In this document: positions 34,701 through 44,316 of the stretch, piece by piece
Numbering within the stretch: the first letter of the stretch is position 1
How the letters are laid out: every line of letters starts with the position of its first letter
Notes under the pieces: generated by a model
The model's database searches: none
What the model saw: the letters and a program-made list of their open reading frames with translations, nothing else
What the model was told of the DNA's origin: nothing
From: JAMIFN01 sp035906235
GTDB lineage: Bacteria > Pseudomonadota > Gammaproteobacteria > Burkholderiales > Burkholderiaceae_C
Length of the DNA stretch: 64,000 bases
Reading direction: 5' to 3'
Assembly (NCBI GenBank): GCA_035906235.1
Contig: JAMIFN010000132.1
Coordinates: forward strand, 1-64,000
Position numbers and translations under genes: made by a program

Positions 34701-35753
34701 TTATTCGTAGCCGTAGGCGCGCAGTTTGGCGGCGTTATCGGCCCAGCCCGATTGCACTTTCACCCACAGCTGCAGATGCACTTTAGCCCCCAGAAGACGC
34801 TCTAAATCTTGCCTGGCCTCTGAGCCTATGCGTTTGAGCTTTTCGCCGCCTTCGCCAATGATCATAGCCTTGTGGCTGTCGCGCTCGACAATGATGGCAG
34901 CGGAGATTTTGCAAAACCTGTCCATGCCCGGTTGCGGGGTTTTAAGCGGCTCTTCTTCAAATTGTTCGACGATGACGGTGGAGGTGTAGGGCAGCTCGTC
35001 GCCGCTTAAGCGGAATAATTTTTCGCGCACCATTTCGGCTACCAAAAAGCGCTCGCTCTTGTCGCTGACCTGGCCGTCTTGGTAGTGCCAGTCTTGCTCG
35101 GGTAAATACTGCGCCAAAATCCCCAAAAGACGCTGCATATCGGCCGGCTTTTTGGCCGATAGCGGCACGATTTCAGCAAAGGGAAAGCGCGCTTGCATAT
35201 CTTTCAGCCAACGCATCAAATCGGCGCGGTGTTTGATTTGGTCCAACTTATTGGCCAACAACAGCACAGGCGTGTGTTGCGGCAGCAGCGCTAGCACCTT
35301 GGCATCGCCCAGGGTGAAGTTGCCGGCTTCGACCACCAGCACCACCACATCCACATCGCTGAGCGCGCTGGTCACGGCTTTGTTCAGGTTTTTATTCAGG
35401 GCATTGCTGTGGCGGGTTTGAAAACCTGGGGTATCAACAAACACATATTGATTGCTACCCGCCGTGCGCACACCCGTGATGCGGTGGCGCGTGGTTTGCG
35501 CCTTGCGGCTGGTGATGCTGACTTTTTGCCCCACTAAGGCATTGAGCAAAGTAGATTTACCGACATTGGGGCGGCCGACGATGGCGATACTGCCGCAGCG
35601 CGGCGGGCCGCTGGGCAGATCGGCTTCGGCGCTGGCCTCAGCGGCCTGGGCATCAGGCGCAGTGTTTGCAGCCTGCGCGGCTTCGCTGCCAGCTTTGGCA
35701 AAAAAGGCATCAATGACGCTGGGGTCGGGGGTTTTGTCGTTCGCTTGCGTCAT
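34701..35753 (-). CDS. era: GTPase Era
   Basis: 350 residues from ATG 35753, which overlaps the rnc stop codon as ATGA. Era binds the 3' end of 16S rRNA and aids small-subunit assembly. GTPase motifs: GRPNVGKST, switch region with [17 protein letters not shown] and the SAKK loop; the C-terminal KH domain carries [16 protein letters not shown]. An unusual N-terminal extension of about 55 residues, rich in Ala and Asp, precedes the G domain. It is translationally coupled to rnc, as in many proteobacteria. Confidence 0.96.
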   Translation of the reverse strand: MTQANDKTPDPSVIDAFFAKAGSEAAQAANTAPDAQAAEASAEADLPSGPPRCGSIAIVGRPNVGKSTLLNALVGQKVSITSRKAQTTRHRITGVRTAGSNQYVFVDTPGFQTRHSNALNKNLNKAVTSALSDVDVVVLVVEAGNFTLGDAKVLALLPQHTPVLLLANKLDQIKHRADLMRWLKDMQARFPFAEIVPLSAKKPADMQRLLGILAQYLPEQDWHYQDGQVSDKSERFLVAEMVREKLFRLSGDELPYTSTVIVEQFEEEPLKTPQPGMDRFCKISAAIIVERDSHKAMIIGEGGEKLKRIGSEARQDLERLLGAKVHLQLWVKVQSGWADNAAKLRAYGYE

Positions 35754-36397
35754 TGCAGGGCTTTCCATAAAAGTTCGGCGGCTTCTTGTTCGGCGGCGCG
35801 TTTTGAGCCACCTTGGCCGCGTGTGGCCAGTTGTTTGGCTGGCAGGGCGCATTCCACTTCAAATTGCAGATGGTGCGCCGCGCCTTGCGTCGCCACTAGC
35901 GTGTATTGCGGCAAGCCCCATTTTTTGCTTTGGGTGAATTCTTGCAAACGGGTTTTGGCGTCTTGTGCCTGCGCGGGGCTGAGGCTGGCTAGATCGAGGG
36001 TGTTGTAGAGGGTAAAAACCCAGTTACGGGCGGCAGCAAAGCCTTCATCCAAATAAATGGCCCCCAACAACGCCTCCAAGGCGTCAGCCAAGATGGAGGC
36101 ACGCGCCGCACCGCCACTGCGTTTTTCACCTGCCCCCAAGCGCAAATGCGCACCTAAATCTAAGCGCAATGCCAATTTGTGTAGGGTTTCTTCGCGCACC
36201 AAGAGGGCCCGCATGCGCGAGAGTTCGCCCTCGCTTAAATCTGGGTATTTGGCATAAAGCCAATCGCTGATGCACAGGCTGAGCACGGCATCGCCCAAAA
36301 ACTCCAGGCGTTCGCCGTTGTGCGCGCCAAAGCTGCGGTGCGTTAAGGCTTGCTGCTGATGGGGGGTGCTAGGCTGGCTAAACAGCGACTGGGCCAT
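35750..36397 (-). CDS. rnc: Ribonuclease III
   Basis: 215 residues. The signature [13 protein letters not shown] carries the catalytic acidic residues, with [16 protein letters not shown] giving the second cluster; a double-stranded RNA-binding domain occupies about 145-215 ([26 protein letters not shown]). It processes rRNA precursors and other duplex RNAs. It sits seven bases after the DUF4845 gene and overlaps era, within the lepA-lepB-DUF4845-rnc-era group. Confidence 0.96.
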   Translation of the reverse strand: MAQSLFSQPSTPHQQQALTHRSFGAHNGERLEFLGDAVLSLCISDWLYAKYPDLSEGELSRMRALLVREETLHKLALRLDLGAHLRLGAGEKRSGGAARASILADALEALLGAIYLDEGFAAARNWVFTLYNTLDLASLSPAQAQDAKTRLQEFTQSKKWGLPQYTLVATQGAAHHLQFEVECALPAKQLATRGQGGSKRAAEQEAAELLWKALQ

Positions 36398-36403
36398 GCG
36401 TAC

Positions 36404-36784
36404 TTAAATCGCTTTGGGCACTGCTTGCGCGCTATTGCGCTTGCTCGTGCCATCGTATTTGAGCAAGAGATAGGCATTGGCGAACAGCGCGATTTCTTTG
36501 TTATAGGCAAAGCTGACATCAAAACGGCCAGTGCCATCGGGCTCGATGATCAAGTCATCAGGCTTGACCGAACTGATGACTTGGTCGATTTCCATGGCTT
36601 TGCCGTAGATGGTTTTGATTTCGACCGGGTTACTGCCTTCAGTCCCCGCTTTTTTCACGGCTTTCAAAATGCTTTGGTATTCGAGCACGGTGGGCACGAC
36701 TTTGATCGTGACCAGGCCCAAAAAGGCCACCACAATGGCCACCAAAACCAGACCGATCATGGTCATACCGCGTTGCTGATTCAT
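36404..36784 (-). CDS. DUF4845 family membrane protein
   Basis: 126 residues with a good AGGGGAT ribosome site. A single N-terminal membrane segment after a pilin-like start (MNQQRGMTMIGLVLVAIVVA) is followed by a small periplasmic domain (KVVPTVLEYQSILKAVKKA, VSFAYNKEIALFANAYLLL). The family is typical of beta- and gammaproteobacteria and is nearly always encoded between lepB and rnc, as here. Function not established. Confidence 0.93.
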   Translation of the reverse strand: MNQQRGMTMIGLVLVAIVVAFLGLVTIKVVPTVLEYQSILKAVKKAGTEGSNPVEIKTIYGKAMEIDQVISSVKPDDLIIEPDGTGRFDVSFAYNKEIALFANAYLLLKYDGTSKRNSAQAVPKAI

Positions 36785-36802
36785 ACACTATCCCCTAGAG
36801 GT

Positions 36803-37765
36803 TTATTGAAAACGACCGATGCGCTGGAAATTACCCAAATTCATCCACACCAGCACGGCTTTGCCGACAATGTTTTTGTCGGGCACAAAGCCCCAATAGC
36901 GCGAATCTTGTGAGTTGTCGCGATTATCCCCCATCATGAAATAGTGTCCAGCCGGGACGATGCAGCGCACGCCTTCGGCGCTGTAGTCGCAGTTATCGCG
37001 GAATTCGGTAAATTCAGCAAAGGGATTGACGAAGGGCGGGCGCATGTCGTCATTCAAAATATTGTGCGCCACGCTGCCTTGCCCTGCAGGAATGGTTTCG
37101 CGGAATTGCCGGCTATAGGCTGCGCCGACCTCGCCACCAAACAAAATCGCCTGCGTTTGCAGGTAATCGGGCTGGGGCGCTACCGGCAGCTCTTTGCCGT
37201 TGATCGTGAGGCGTTTATTGATGTATTCGATATGGTCGCCGGGCAGGCCAATCACGCGCTTGATGTAGTCTTGGTTGGTGTTGAGCGGGTAGCGGAACAC
37301 CATGACATCGCCGCGCTGGGGCTGGCCGATTTCGACCACTTTTTCATTCAGCACGGGCAGGCGAATGCCATAGGTGAATTTATTCACCAAAATAAAGTCG
37401 CCAATCTCTAGCGTGGGCAGCATCGAGCCAGACGGAATTTTGAAAGGCTCGTACAAGAACGAACGCAGAAAAAACACGGCGATGATGACGGGGAAAAGCC
37501 CAGCCGTCCAATCCAACCACCAGGGCTGGCGCAGTTTGGCGGCGCGGTCTGCGCCTTCGGCAGCGGCTGCAGCCAATTGGCGGCGGCGTGGCAAAAAATA
37601 CCGTTTTTCAAATAGCCAATACACCCCGGTGACGCTGGAGGCGACGAACAATATCAGGGCGAAATTGCTTTCGATTTTGCCAAAATACCAAGCCGCGCAA
37701 TAGGCGACGAAAGCAGCCAAAACCAGCGCCGTGAGGGCGGGCAGAATTTTTTCCAAAAACTTCAT
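36803..37765 (-). CDS. lepB: Signal peptidase I
   Basis: 320 residues. Two N-terminal membrane segments (about 8-30 and 37-55) plus a third near 85-100 precede the catalytic domain: Ser in IPSGSMLPTLEIGDFI, the general-base Lys in YIKRVIGLPGDHI, and the box GDNRDNSQDSRYWGFV. It cleaves signal peptides of exported proteins, including the many secreted products in this window. It follows lepA, with a dispersed repeat in the 68-bp gap. Confidence 0.96.
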   Translation of the reverse strand: MKFLEKILPALTALVLAAFVAYCAAWYFGKIESNFALILFVASSVTGVYWLFEKRYFLPRRRQLAAAAAEGADRAAKLRQPWWLDWTAGLFPVIIAVFFLRSFLYEPFKIPSGSMLPTLEIGDFILVNKFTYGIRLPVLNEKVVEIGQPQRGDVMVFRYPLNTNQDYIKRVIGLPGDHIEYINKRLTINGKELPVAPQPDYLQTQAILFGGEVGAAYSRQFRETIPAGQGSVAHNILNDDMRPPFVNPFAEFTEFRDNCDYSAEGVRCIVPAGHYFMMGDNRDNSQDSRYWGFVPDKNIVGKAVLVWMNLGNFQRIGRFQ

Positions 37766-37781
37766 AGCATCACTTTAAAAA

Positions 37782-37832
37782 CTATAGCTGCTCAGGCAGG
37801 TTTTTCGGCCTAAAACACCAAAAACATACTGA
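37782..37832 (-). repeat. Dispersed repeat copy 11
   Basis: Reverse orientation: ATAGCTGCTCAGGCAGGTTT, then TTCGGCCTAAAACACC and AAAACATACTGAA. It fills the lepA-lepB gap, inside a conserved operon. Confidence 0.93.
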
Positions 37833-37833
37833 A

Positions 37834-39648
37834 TTAATCATCCACTTGCAAGATGGCCAGGAAGGCCTCTTGCGGCACTTCCACACTGCCGATTTGCTTC
37901 ATGCGTTTTTTACCGGCTTTTTGTTTTTCTAACAGTTTGCGTTTGCGCGTGATGTCGCCGCCATAGCATTTGGCCAAGACATTTTTGCGCATGGCTTTGA
38001 CGGTTTCGCGCGCGATGATGTTGCCGCCAATGGCTGCTTGAATCGCCACATCGAACATTTGGCGGTCGATGATTTCGCGCATTTTGGCGACCACGGCGCG
38101 GCCACGGTATTGCGACTGGCTGCGGTGCACGATGATGGACAGGGCATCGACGCGCTCGCCATTGAGCATGATGTCCACCTTGACCACATCCGAGGCGCGG
38201 TATTCTTTGAACTCGTAATCCATGCTGGCGTAACCACGGCTGACGGATTTGAGTTTGTCGAAAAAGTCCAGCACGATTTCGCCCAGGGGCATGTCATAAG
38301 TCAGCACCACCTGGCGGCCTTTGTAGGCCATATTCAGCTGCATGCCGCGCTTTTGGTTGCACAGGGTCATGACGGGGCCGACATATTCTTGCGGCATAAA
38401 GATATGCACTTCCACAATCGGCTCGCGAATCTCTTCGATTTTGCCGACTTCAGGCATTTTGCTGGGGTTTTCCACCATCAGCGTTTCGGGCTCTTTGCCG
38501 CCCGTGACCACCTCGTACACCACGCTGGGCGCGGTGGTGATCAGGTCTTGGTCAAACTCGCGCTCCAGGCGCTCTTGCACAATTTCCATGTGCAAAAGAC
38601 CCAGGAAACCGCAGCGGAAACCAAAGCCCAGCGCCTGCGACACCTCAGGCTCGTATTGCAGCGCAGCGTCATTTAACTTCAGCTTTTCCAGCGCGTCGCG
38701 CAGCTGATCGTATTCGCTGGCTTCTACGGGGTAAAGCCCCGCAAAAACTTGGGGCTGCACTTGCTTGAAACCTGGCAAGGCCACTTCGGCAGGACCCAGG
38801 TTGTTCGGCATTTTTTTCTCTAGCGTGACGGTGTCGCCCACCTTGGCCGCTTGCAGCTCTTTGATGCCGCAAATGATGTAGCCCACTTCGCCCGCGTGCA
38901 GGGCGTTGCGCGGCTGGTCGGCGGGGGTAAAAACACCAATGCTATTGGCCTCATACGCCGCACCGGTGGCCATCAGTTTGATGCGTTCGTTTTTCTTCAA
39001 ACTGCCATCGACCACACGCACCAGCATGACGACGCCGACATAGGTATCAAACCAGCTGTCGATAATCATGGCGCGCAGCGGCGCATCAGGATTGCCCCGG
39101 GGCGGCGGCACCTTGGCCACCACCATTTCCAAAATTTCGTCTATGCCCATGCCGGTTTTGGCTGAGCAGGGGATGGCCTCGCTGGCGTCAATGCCGATGA
39201 CATCTTCGACCTCTTTGCGCGCGCCCTCAGGGTCGGCCTGGGGCAAATCCATTTTGTTGAGCACGGTAAAAACCTCGACGCCCAAATCAATGGCGGTGTA
39301 GCAATTGGCCACGGTTTGCGCCTCAACGCCTTGGCTGGCATCGACCACCAGCAATGCGCCCTCGCAGGCCGAGAGGCTGCGCGAGACTTCGTAGCTAAAG
39401 TCCACATGCCCAGGGGTGTCGATCAGATTGAGGTTGTAGATTTGTCCGTCTTTGGCCTTGTACTGCAGCGCGGCGGTTTGTGCCTTGATGGTGATGCCGC
39501 GCTCTTTTTCAATGTCCATGGAGTCGAGCACCTGCGCACTCATTTCCCGATCAGACAGGCCGCCGCAGCGCGAAATCAGGCGATCGGCCAAGGTGGATTT
39601 GCCGTGGTCGATGTGCGCGATGATGGAAAAGTTGCGAATGTGCTGCAT
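37834..39648 (-). CDS. lepA: Elongation factor 4 (LepA)
   Basis: 604 residues from ATG 39648 ([16 protein letters not shown]); the reading frame is open far upstream, but those codons are not part of the family. GTPase motifs: [38 protein letters not shown]. The later domains show VDVLSR-type elongation-factor blocks, and the C-terminus ends [17 protein letters not shown]. The protein acts on ribosomes in translation under stress. It leads the lepA-lepB group. Confidence 0.97.
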   Translation of the reverse strand: MQHIRNFSIIAHIDHGKSTLADRLISRCGGLSDREMSAQVLDSMDIEKERGITIKAQTAALQYKAKDGQIYNLNLIDTPGHVDFSYEVSRSLSACEGALLVVDASQGVEAQTVANCYTAIDLGVEVFTVLNKMDLPQADPEGARKEVEDVIGIDASEAIPCSAKTGMGIDEILEMVVAKVPPPRGNPDAPLRAMIIDSWFDTYVGVVMLVRVVDGSLKKNERIKLMATGAAYEANSIGVFTPADQPRNALHAGEVGYIICGIKELQAAKVGDTVTLEKKMPNNLGPAEVALPGFKQVQPQVFAGLYPVEASEYDQLRDALEKLKLNDAALQYEPEVSQALGFGFRCGFLGLLHMEIVQERLEREFDQDLITTAPSVVYEVVTGGKEPETLMVENPSKMPEVGKIEEIREPIVEVHIFMPQEYVGPVMTLCNQKRGMQLNMAYKGRQVVLTYDMPLGEIVLDFFDKLKSVSRGYASMDYEFKEYRASDVVKVDIMLNGERVDALSIIVHRSQSQYRGRAVVAKMREIIDRQMFDVAIQAAIGGNIIARETVKAMRKNVLAKCYGGDITRKRKLLEKQKAGKKRMKQIGSVEVPQEAFLAILQVDD

Positions 39649-39757
39649 GGGCCAAAAAAGAGAAAAGGAAAAAAGCAGGCGCAGACCCGCGCCATGAGCG
39701 CTGGCAGGCCAAGGGGCGAATTTTAAGCCAGTAGCCGGCAGCTCATCGCCCTGCATA

Positions 39758-40894
39758 ATGCAGGCCATGTCCGCCCCAGCCTCTATCGACAGCTCGACCA
39801 CCAGTCCCACCGCTAACCCTGTCAGCAACCTGACGAGCCACCATGCCTTGCCGCCGGCTTTTGCACGCGGCTTGGGCTTGGGCAAAAACCTGTTTGTCAT
39901 CGTTAGCGACGAAGCCCTGCTGGCGCAAGAGGCTGCTGATGCCCTACGCCAAGAGGCTAGAGCACGCGGCTTTAGCGAGCGCCTGTGGTTTACCGTCAGC
40001 GGTGCGCACTTTAAATGGGGCGAAGTGCTGGCCAGCACCCAAGCGCAAAGCCTGTTTGCCGATAAGCAGATTTTGGAACTGCGCATCCCCAGCGGCAAAC
40101 CCGGCAAAGACGGTGGCGAAGCCCTGCAAGCCTTGGCCGCCAGCTGTGCGAACGCACCCGATGTGCTGCTGCTGATCACCCTGCCTAAGCTTGACCAGCA
40201 GGGCAAAAAAAGCGCCTGGTTTTTGGCGCTGCAAGGCGCTGGTGTGGTGCTGGATATTCCTGTTGTGGAACGCCGCCAACTGCCGGCGTGGATAGCCCAA
40301 CGCCTAGCAGCGCAAGGGCAAAGCCCTATGCCGGGGCAGGAAGGCGAGCGCAGTCTGCAATGGCTGGCTGATCGTTTAGAGGGCAATTTGCTGGCTGCGC
40401 ACCAAGAAATCATGAAACTCGCCCTGCTCTACCCGCAAGAGGCTTTGGGTTTTGAGCAAATCAGTGCCAGCGTCGCCAGCGTGGCGCGTTACGATGTTTT
40501 TAAACTCTCTGAGGCTGTGCTGGCTGGCCAGCTGCTGCGTACCCAGCGCATGTTGGCGGGGCTGCAGGCCGAAGGCGAGGCCGAGGTGCTGGTGCACTGG
40601 GCGCTGGCTGAAGATATTCGCGCCCTGCATCGGGTACGCCAGGCTTTGGATGCGGGGCAACCCTTGCCTGCGGCGATGCAGGCGGCGCGGGTTTGGGGCG
40701 CTAAACAAAAGTTGATTGAGCGCTTGGCGCCCCGCCTGAGCCTGGCACAAAGCACGGCGCTGTTACACGCGGCGCAGCAGGTGGACGGCATCGTCAAAGG
40801 GCTGCCGCAAAAAGATTGGCCCAGCCAGGGCTGGGCCGCGTTAGAGCGCTTGGCCATGCAACTGTGCACCGCTGCTGCGCCCAAGAGCGCTTGA
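39758..40894 (+). CDS. holA: DNA polymerase III subunit delta
   Basis: 378 residues; the start may be ATG 39758 or 39767. The clamp-loader delta fold is seen in [74 protein letters not shown] and [22 protein letters not shown]. The delta subunit opens the sliding clamp. In most relatives holA follows lptE and leuS; here it is divergent from lepA and ends directly against the convergent GST gene without any gap. Confidence 0.92.
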   Translation: MQAMSAPASIDSSTTSPTANPVSNLTSHHALPPAFARGLGLGKNLFVIVSDEALLAQEAADALRQEARARGFSERLWFTVSGAHFKWGEVLASTQAQSLFADKQILELRIPSGKPGKDGGEALQALAASCANAPDVLLLITLPKLDQQGKKSAWFLALQGAGVVLDIPVVERRQLPAWIAQRLAAQGQSPMPGQEGERSLQWLADRLEGNLLAAHQEIMKLALLYPQEALGFEQISASVASVARYDVFKLSEAVLAGQLLRTQRMLAGLQAEGEAEVLVHWALAEDIRALHRVRQALDAGQPLPAAMQAARVWGAKQKLIERLAPRLSLAQSTALLHAAQQVDGIVKGLPQKDWPSQGWAALERLAMQLCTAAAPKSA

Positions 40895-41500
40895 TTACAT
40901 CAGGCCTTCGGCCTTGAGCGTAGCCTGCACCGCAGGGCGGGCGGCAATGCGAGCGCGCCAGGCATTGAGGTTTTTCAAGGCTGCGGTGTCCATGCTCATC
41001 ATGCCCGCCCAACCCGTGATGACGAAGGCGTAAATATCATCCACGCCGTAGTTATTACCCGTGAGGTATTCGTGCTTGGCCAAAATCGTGTCGAGGTATT
41101 GCATCCGCCCCAGCACGCGTTGTTTAAAACCTTCTTTCACCTCAGCTGGCAGCGCTGGGTTCCACAATGGCGAAAAGCCTTTGTGCAGCTCGGTGGCGAT
41201 GATGTTGAGCATTTCTTGCTGCTGGTAACGCGCCATGCTGCCTGCCATGCTGATGAGGTTTTTGCCTGGCGCTTGGTCGGCAATGTATTGCACCAAAACG
41301 GCGCATTCGCTCAAAGTATGGCCATCGTCCAGCACCATAAAAGGCACATAGCCTAGGGGGTTGATTTGGCGGTAATCGCTGCCATCAGCCAGGGTGTGGG
41401 TTTTCAAATTAACGGCGATGGCTTCGTAGGGCAAACCCGTCTCGGCCAGGGCAATGTGCGGGGCTAGAGAACAAGCGCCGGGTGAGTAATACAGTTTCAT
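40895..41500 (-). CDS. Glutathione S-transferase (beta-class-like)
   Basis: 201 residues. The N-terminal thioredoxin fold has SPGACSLAPHIAL with the Cys used by beta-class enzymes, the cis-Pro in GYVPFMVLDDG, and TLSECAVLVQYIAD for glutathione binding; the C-terminal domain is helical with NNYGVDDIYAFVITGW. It probably conjugates or reduces small electrophiles. It is convergent with holA, the two stop codons being adjacent. Confidence 0.92.
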   Translation of the reverse strand: MKLYYSPGACSLAPHIALAETGLPYEAIAVNLKTHTLADGSDYRQINPLGYVPFMVLDDGHTLSECAVLVQYIADQAPGKNLISMAGSMARYQQQEMLNIIATELHKGFSPLWNPALPAEVKEGFKQRVLGRMQYLDTILAKHEYLTGNNYGVDDIYAFVITGWAGMMSMDTAALKNLNAWRARIAARPAVQATLKAEGLM

Positions 41501-41516
41501 ACACTTCCTTTACGCA

Positions 41517-41542
41517 GAAAAAAAAGGCCGCAAACGCGGCCT
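41517..41542 (-). terminator. Rho-independent terminator of ssb
   Basis: Read on the minus strand: AGGCCGC, loop GTTT, GCGGCCT, followed by a run of eight T. It starts a few bases after the ssb stop codon. Confidence 0.92.
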
Positions 41543-41547
41543 AGGGT

Positions 41548-42072
41548 TTAAAACGGGATGTCGTCGTCCATATCGTCAAATCCGCCCGCAGCGGGCGCTG
41601 CGCCTTGCCCGCCGTAGTTGTTGCCAGCGGGTGCCGCTGGTGGCGTGGGCGCTGTTGCAGGGCGGGGCGCTGCTGGGCGTTGTTGATAAGCACCACCGCC
41701 GCCACCGCCTTGATAGCCGCCGCCTTCGCCGCCTTCGCGGTTGCCGCCTAGCAGGGTTAAATCGGTGGCAATGATGTCCACGGTATTGCGTTCTACGCCT
41801 TGGTTATCGGTGTATTTGCCGTATTTCAAACGGCCCTCCACATAAATGGCGCGGCCTTTTTTCACATAGTCGCGCGCCACTTCGGCCAGGCGTTCGTAAA
41901 AGGTGATGCGGTGCCATTGCGTGTCTTCCACCATTTCGCCGGTGTTGCGGTCTTTGCGGCGGGTGGTGGTGGCCAGTGACACATTGGCTACGGGCTGGCC
42001 CGATGGCAGGTGGCGTACTTCGGCATCGCGCCCGCAGTTGCCGATGAGGATGACTTTATTGACTGAGGCCAT
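41548..42072 (-). CDS. ssb: Single-stranded DNA-binding protein
   Basis: 174 residues. The OB fold (about 1-112) starts MASVNKVILIGNCGRDAEVR with TQWHRITFYERLAEVA. It is followed by a flexible Gly/Ala/Pro-rich linker and the conserved acidic tip DDMDDDIPF that recruits repair and replication proteins such as PriA and exonucleases. It has its own terminator. Confidence 0.97.
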   Translation of the reverse strand: MASVNKVILIGNCGRDAEVRHLPSGQPVANVSLATTTRRKDRNTGEMVEDTQWHRITFYERLAEVARDYVKKGRAIYVEGRLKYGKYTDNQGVERNTVDIIATDLTLLGGNREGGEGGGYQGGGGGGAYQQRPAAPRPATAPTPPAAPAGNNYGGQGAAPAAGGFDDMDDDIPF

Positions 42073-42215
42073 GGATGCGTATCCTAGTAGGGGTCGTGGT
42101 GTAGAAAAATCAGTGAAAGGCAGGACACAGTATGCGGCAGCTCAAAATACGCACGCAGCATGGCTGTGGCTCGCCATCATAGCGCAGGCCAGAGGCTTTC
42201 CGTTCGCTATGTATT

Positions 42216-42271
42216 TAATAGCTGCTCAGGCAGGTTTTACGGCCTTAAATGCCAAAAACATCCTGAAAATA
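42216..42271 (-). repeat. Dispersed repeat copy 12
   Basis: Reverse orientation: AATAGCTGCTCAGGCAGGTT, then TTACGGCCTTAAATGCC and AAAACATCCTGAAAAT. It lies in the gap between divergent ssb and the adenosyltransferase gene; the rest of that gap shows nothing else. Confidence 0.93.
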
Positions 42272-42331
42272 TAAGCACAACTTGGCCTACAATGCCCAGA
42301 CATCTATAGACCAATACGGGAGACAAATGCT

Positions 42332-42901
42332 ATGGGAAATCGATTGAGCGCCATTGCCACGCGCACCGGCGATGCTGGCAGCACGGGGTTGGGCAATAAC
42401 ACGCGCGTTGCCAAAAGCCATGTGCGCATTCACAGCTTGGGCGAGGTCGATGAGCTCAACTCCCACATCGGCCTGCTACTGTGCGAAGCGCTGCCCGCCG
42501 ATGTGCGCACCCTATTGGTGCAAATTCAGCACGATTTATTCGATTTGGGCGGCGAGCTGTGTATGCCCGGCTACAGCTTGCTCAAAGAGGCCGCTTTGCT
42601 CGAACTCGATGCTGCGCTGGAAACCTATAACGCGCAGCTGCCGCCCTTGAAAGAGTTCATTTTGCCCGCAGGCCAGCGCGCCGCTGCCCAAGCCCATGTC
42701 TGCCGCACCGTGGCGCGCCGTGCCGAGCGCCAAGTGGTGGCCTTGGGCGAGACTGAAGGCGAGGCCGTGAATGCCGCGCCGCGCCAATACCTCAACCGCC
42801 TGTCTGACTTGCTGTTTGTGCTGGCGCGCGTGCTCAACCGCCAAAACGGCGGCGACGATGTGTACTGGCGCAGCCAGCGCCTGGCGCAACAAGAAGAGTG
42901 A
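42332..42901 (+). CDS. Corrinoid adenosyltransferase, PduO type
   Basis: 189 residues, with GGGAG upstream of ATG 42332. The ATP/cobalamin-binding start ATRTGDAGSTGLG is intact, followed by HSLGEVDELNSHIGLLL, FDLGGELCMPG, FILPAGQRAAAQAHVCRTVARRAER and YLNRLSDLLFVLARV. It transfers the adenosyl group of ATP to reduced cobalamin. No cobalamin riboswitch is visible upstream. The ptsH-like gene follows with overlap or a few bases' gap. Confidence 0.93.
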   Translation: MGNRLSAIATRTGDAGSTGLGNNTRVAKSHVRIHSLGEVDELNSHIGLLLCEALPADVRTLLVQIQHDLFDLGGELCMPGYSLLKEAALLELDAALETYNAQLPPLKEFILPAGQRAAAQAHVCRTVARRAERQVVALGETEGEAVNAAPRQYLNRLSDLLFVLARVLNRQNGGDDVYWRSQRLAQQEE

Positions 42902-42909
42902 GCGCTGCC

Positions 42910-43179
42910 ATGCTAAAAACCACCATCACCATCCAAAACAAATTGGGTCTGCACGCCCGCGCTTCGGCCAAGCTGTGCAAGCTGGCAGCCACCTTTCCTT
43001 GCGAAGTGTTTATGAGCTATAAAGACCGCCGCGTCAACGCTAAATCCATCATGGGCGTGATGCTGCTGGCCGCAGGTATAGGTAAAGAGGTGGAGCTGGA
43101 AACCGATGGCGCGCAAGAGGCTGAGGCCATGGCCGCCATCCGCGCCCTGATTGACGACAAATTTGGCGAGGGCGAATAA
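42910..43179 (+). CDS. ptsH: HPr phosphocarrier protein
   Basis: 89 residues from ATG 42910; a GTG at 42898 that overlaps the previous stop is an alternative. The phosphorylated His is in LGLHARASAKL and the regulatory Ser region in NAKSIMGVMLLAAG. HPr receives phosphate from enzyme I, whose gene lies about 16 kb away in this window. With no sugar EII seen, it probably works in the nitrogen-type PTS. The usual neighbours (an EIIA gene upstream and ptsI downstream) are missing. Confidence 0.93.
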   Translation: MLKTTITIQNKLGLHARASAKLCKLAATFPCEVFMSYKDRRVNAKSIMGVMLLAAGIGKEVELETDGAQEAEAMAAIRALIDDKFGEGE

Positions 43180-43265
43180 GCACATCCCTGCGCGATCTTG
43201 CCGCGATTGCATTTTTTCGCTCTGCCGTTTTTCCGCCGCTGACCTCCTATTCGTCCACCTTCCGC

Positions 43266-44243
43266 GTGAAACACTCTGACCACAGTCGCGATTTATTCGA
43301 CACCCCAGAACTGGGCAGCCAGGCTCTGCGTGCCCGCGCCGCCGCGCGCAGCACCTGGGTCAGTGTGGTGGTCAATATCGGTTTGGCTTCTGCTCAGGTG
43401 TTGGTTGGCGTATCCGCCCGTTCTCACGCATTGGTCGCAGACGGCCTGCATTCGCTCTCGGATTTGCTATCAGACTTTGTGGTATTGATCGCCAATCGCT
43501 TCAGCGCCGAAAACTCCGACAGCAACCACCACTACGGTCACTATCGCTATGAAAATGCCGCTTCCCTCATCATCGGCCTCATTTTATTAGCCATAGCTGT
43601 CGGGATGCTGTACCAGGGAGTTTTGGTCGTCCTACACCCAGAAAACATTGCCGCGCCACAACGCATCAGCTTGTGGATAGCTGGGCTGGCACTCATCACA
43701 AAAGAGCTGCTGTTTCGTTACATGCTGGCGGTGGCACATCGGGTGCGCTCGTCCATGCTGATGGCCAATGCCTGGCATGCGCGTTCGGACGCGGCTTCAT
43801 CTTTAGTGGCGCTGGCTGGCATCAGTGGCAGCCTATTGGGCTGGCACATTTTGGATCCCATTGCCGCCATCGTTGTGGGGCTTTTTGTGCTGCGCATGGG
43901 TTTCAAGTTCACCTGGGAGGCGCTAGACGATTTGATGGACCGCGCGGCCACCGAAGAAGAAAACGCCCAAATCGCGCAATTGATTCGCGGCACGCCACAG
44001 GTTCAGGGGCTGCACGATATGCGCACACGGCGCGTGGGCGATTTGATTTTGGTCGATGCCCATATCGAAGTGGATGGCGATTTACGGGTACAAGAAGGGC
44101 ACGACATTGCCTTGGCCGCACGCGAGCGCGTATTGCAGGCCATGCCCCAGGTGCTCAATGTCATGACCCACATCGACGCGGTACAAGCCTTTGCCAATAG
44201 CGACAGCCCCAGCCGCATCCCGCCCCTAAACCCAAAACCCTAG
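43266..44243 (+). CDS. Cation diffusion facilitator (CDF) transporter
   Basis: 325 residues with a GTG start at 43266. Six hydrophobic segments; metal-site motifs are ADGLHSLSDLLSD in segment 2 and NAWHARSDAASS in segment 5, giving the HxxxD pairs of Zn/Fe/Mn exporters. A His-rich cytosolic stretch (SNHHYGHYRYENAAS) follows segment 2, and a cytosolic C-terminal domain (about 215-300) shows VGDLILVDAHIEVDG. It exports divalent metal ions with proton influx; which metal is not clear. Confidence 0.92.
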   Translation: MKHSDHSRDLFDTPELGSQALRARAAARSTWVSVVVNIGLASAQVLVGVSARSHALVADGLHSLSDLLSDFVVLIANRFSAENSDSNHHYGHYRYENAASLIIGLILLAIAVGMLYQGVLVVLHPENIAAPQRISLWIAGLALITKELLFRYMLAVAHRVRSSMLMANAWHARSDAASSLVALAGISGSLLGWHILDPIAAIVVGLFVLRMGFKFTWEALDDLMDRAATEEENAQIAQLIRGTPQVQGLHDMRTRRVGDLILVDAHIEVDGDLRVQEGHDIALAARERVLQAMPQVLNVMTHIDAVQAFANSDSPSRIPPLNPKP

Positions 44244-44260
44244 GCGACCCTTTTCAGGTA

Positions 44261-44288
44261 TAAAAAAACCGCCGGACGCGGCGGTTTC
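44261..44288 (-). terminator. Rho-independent terminator of the GDSL-like lipoprotein gene
   Basis: Minus-strand reading: AAACCGCC, loop GCGTCC, GGCGGTTT continuing into a T run. It may also slow transcripts from the CDF gene, but the tail on that side is short. Confidence 0.9.
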
Positions 44289-44316
44289 CTGCTGGGGCAT
44301 GCAAGCATCCCCACCC

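Noticed and set aside
37834..40413. LepA with a 255-residue N-terminal extension
   Set aside because: The extra frame runs through the divergent promoter region and opposite holA; the true start at 39648 gives the standard family N-terminus.
42073..42331. Cobalamin riboswitch before the adenosyltransferase gene
   Set aside because: No B12-box-like sequence is present; the gap is largely accounted for by dispersed repeat copy 12.
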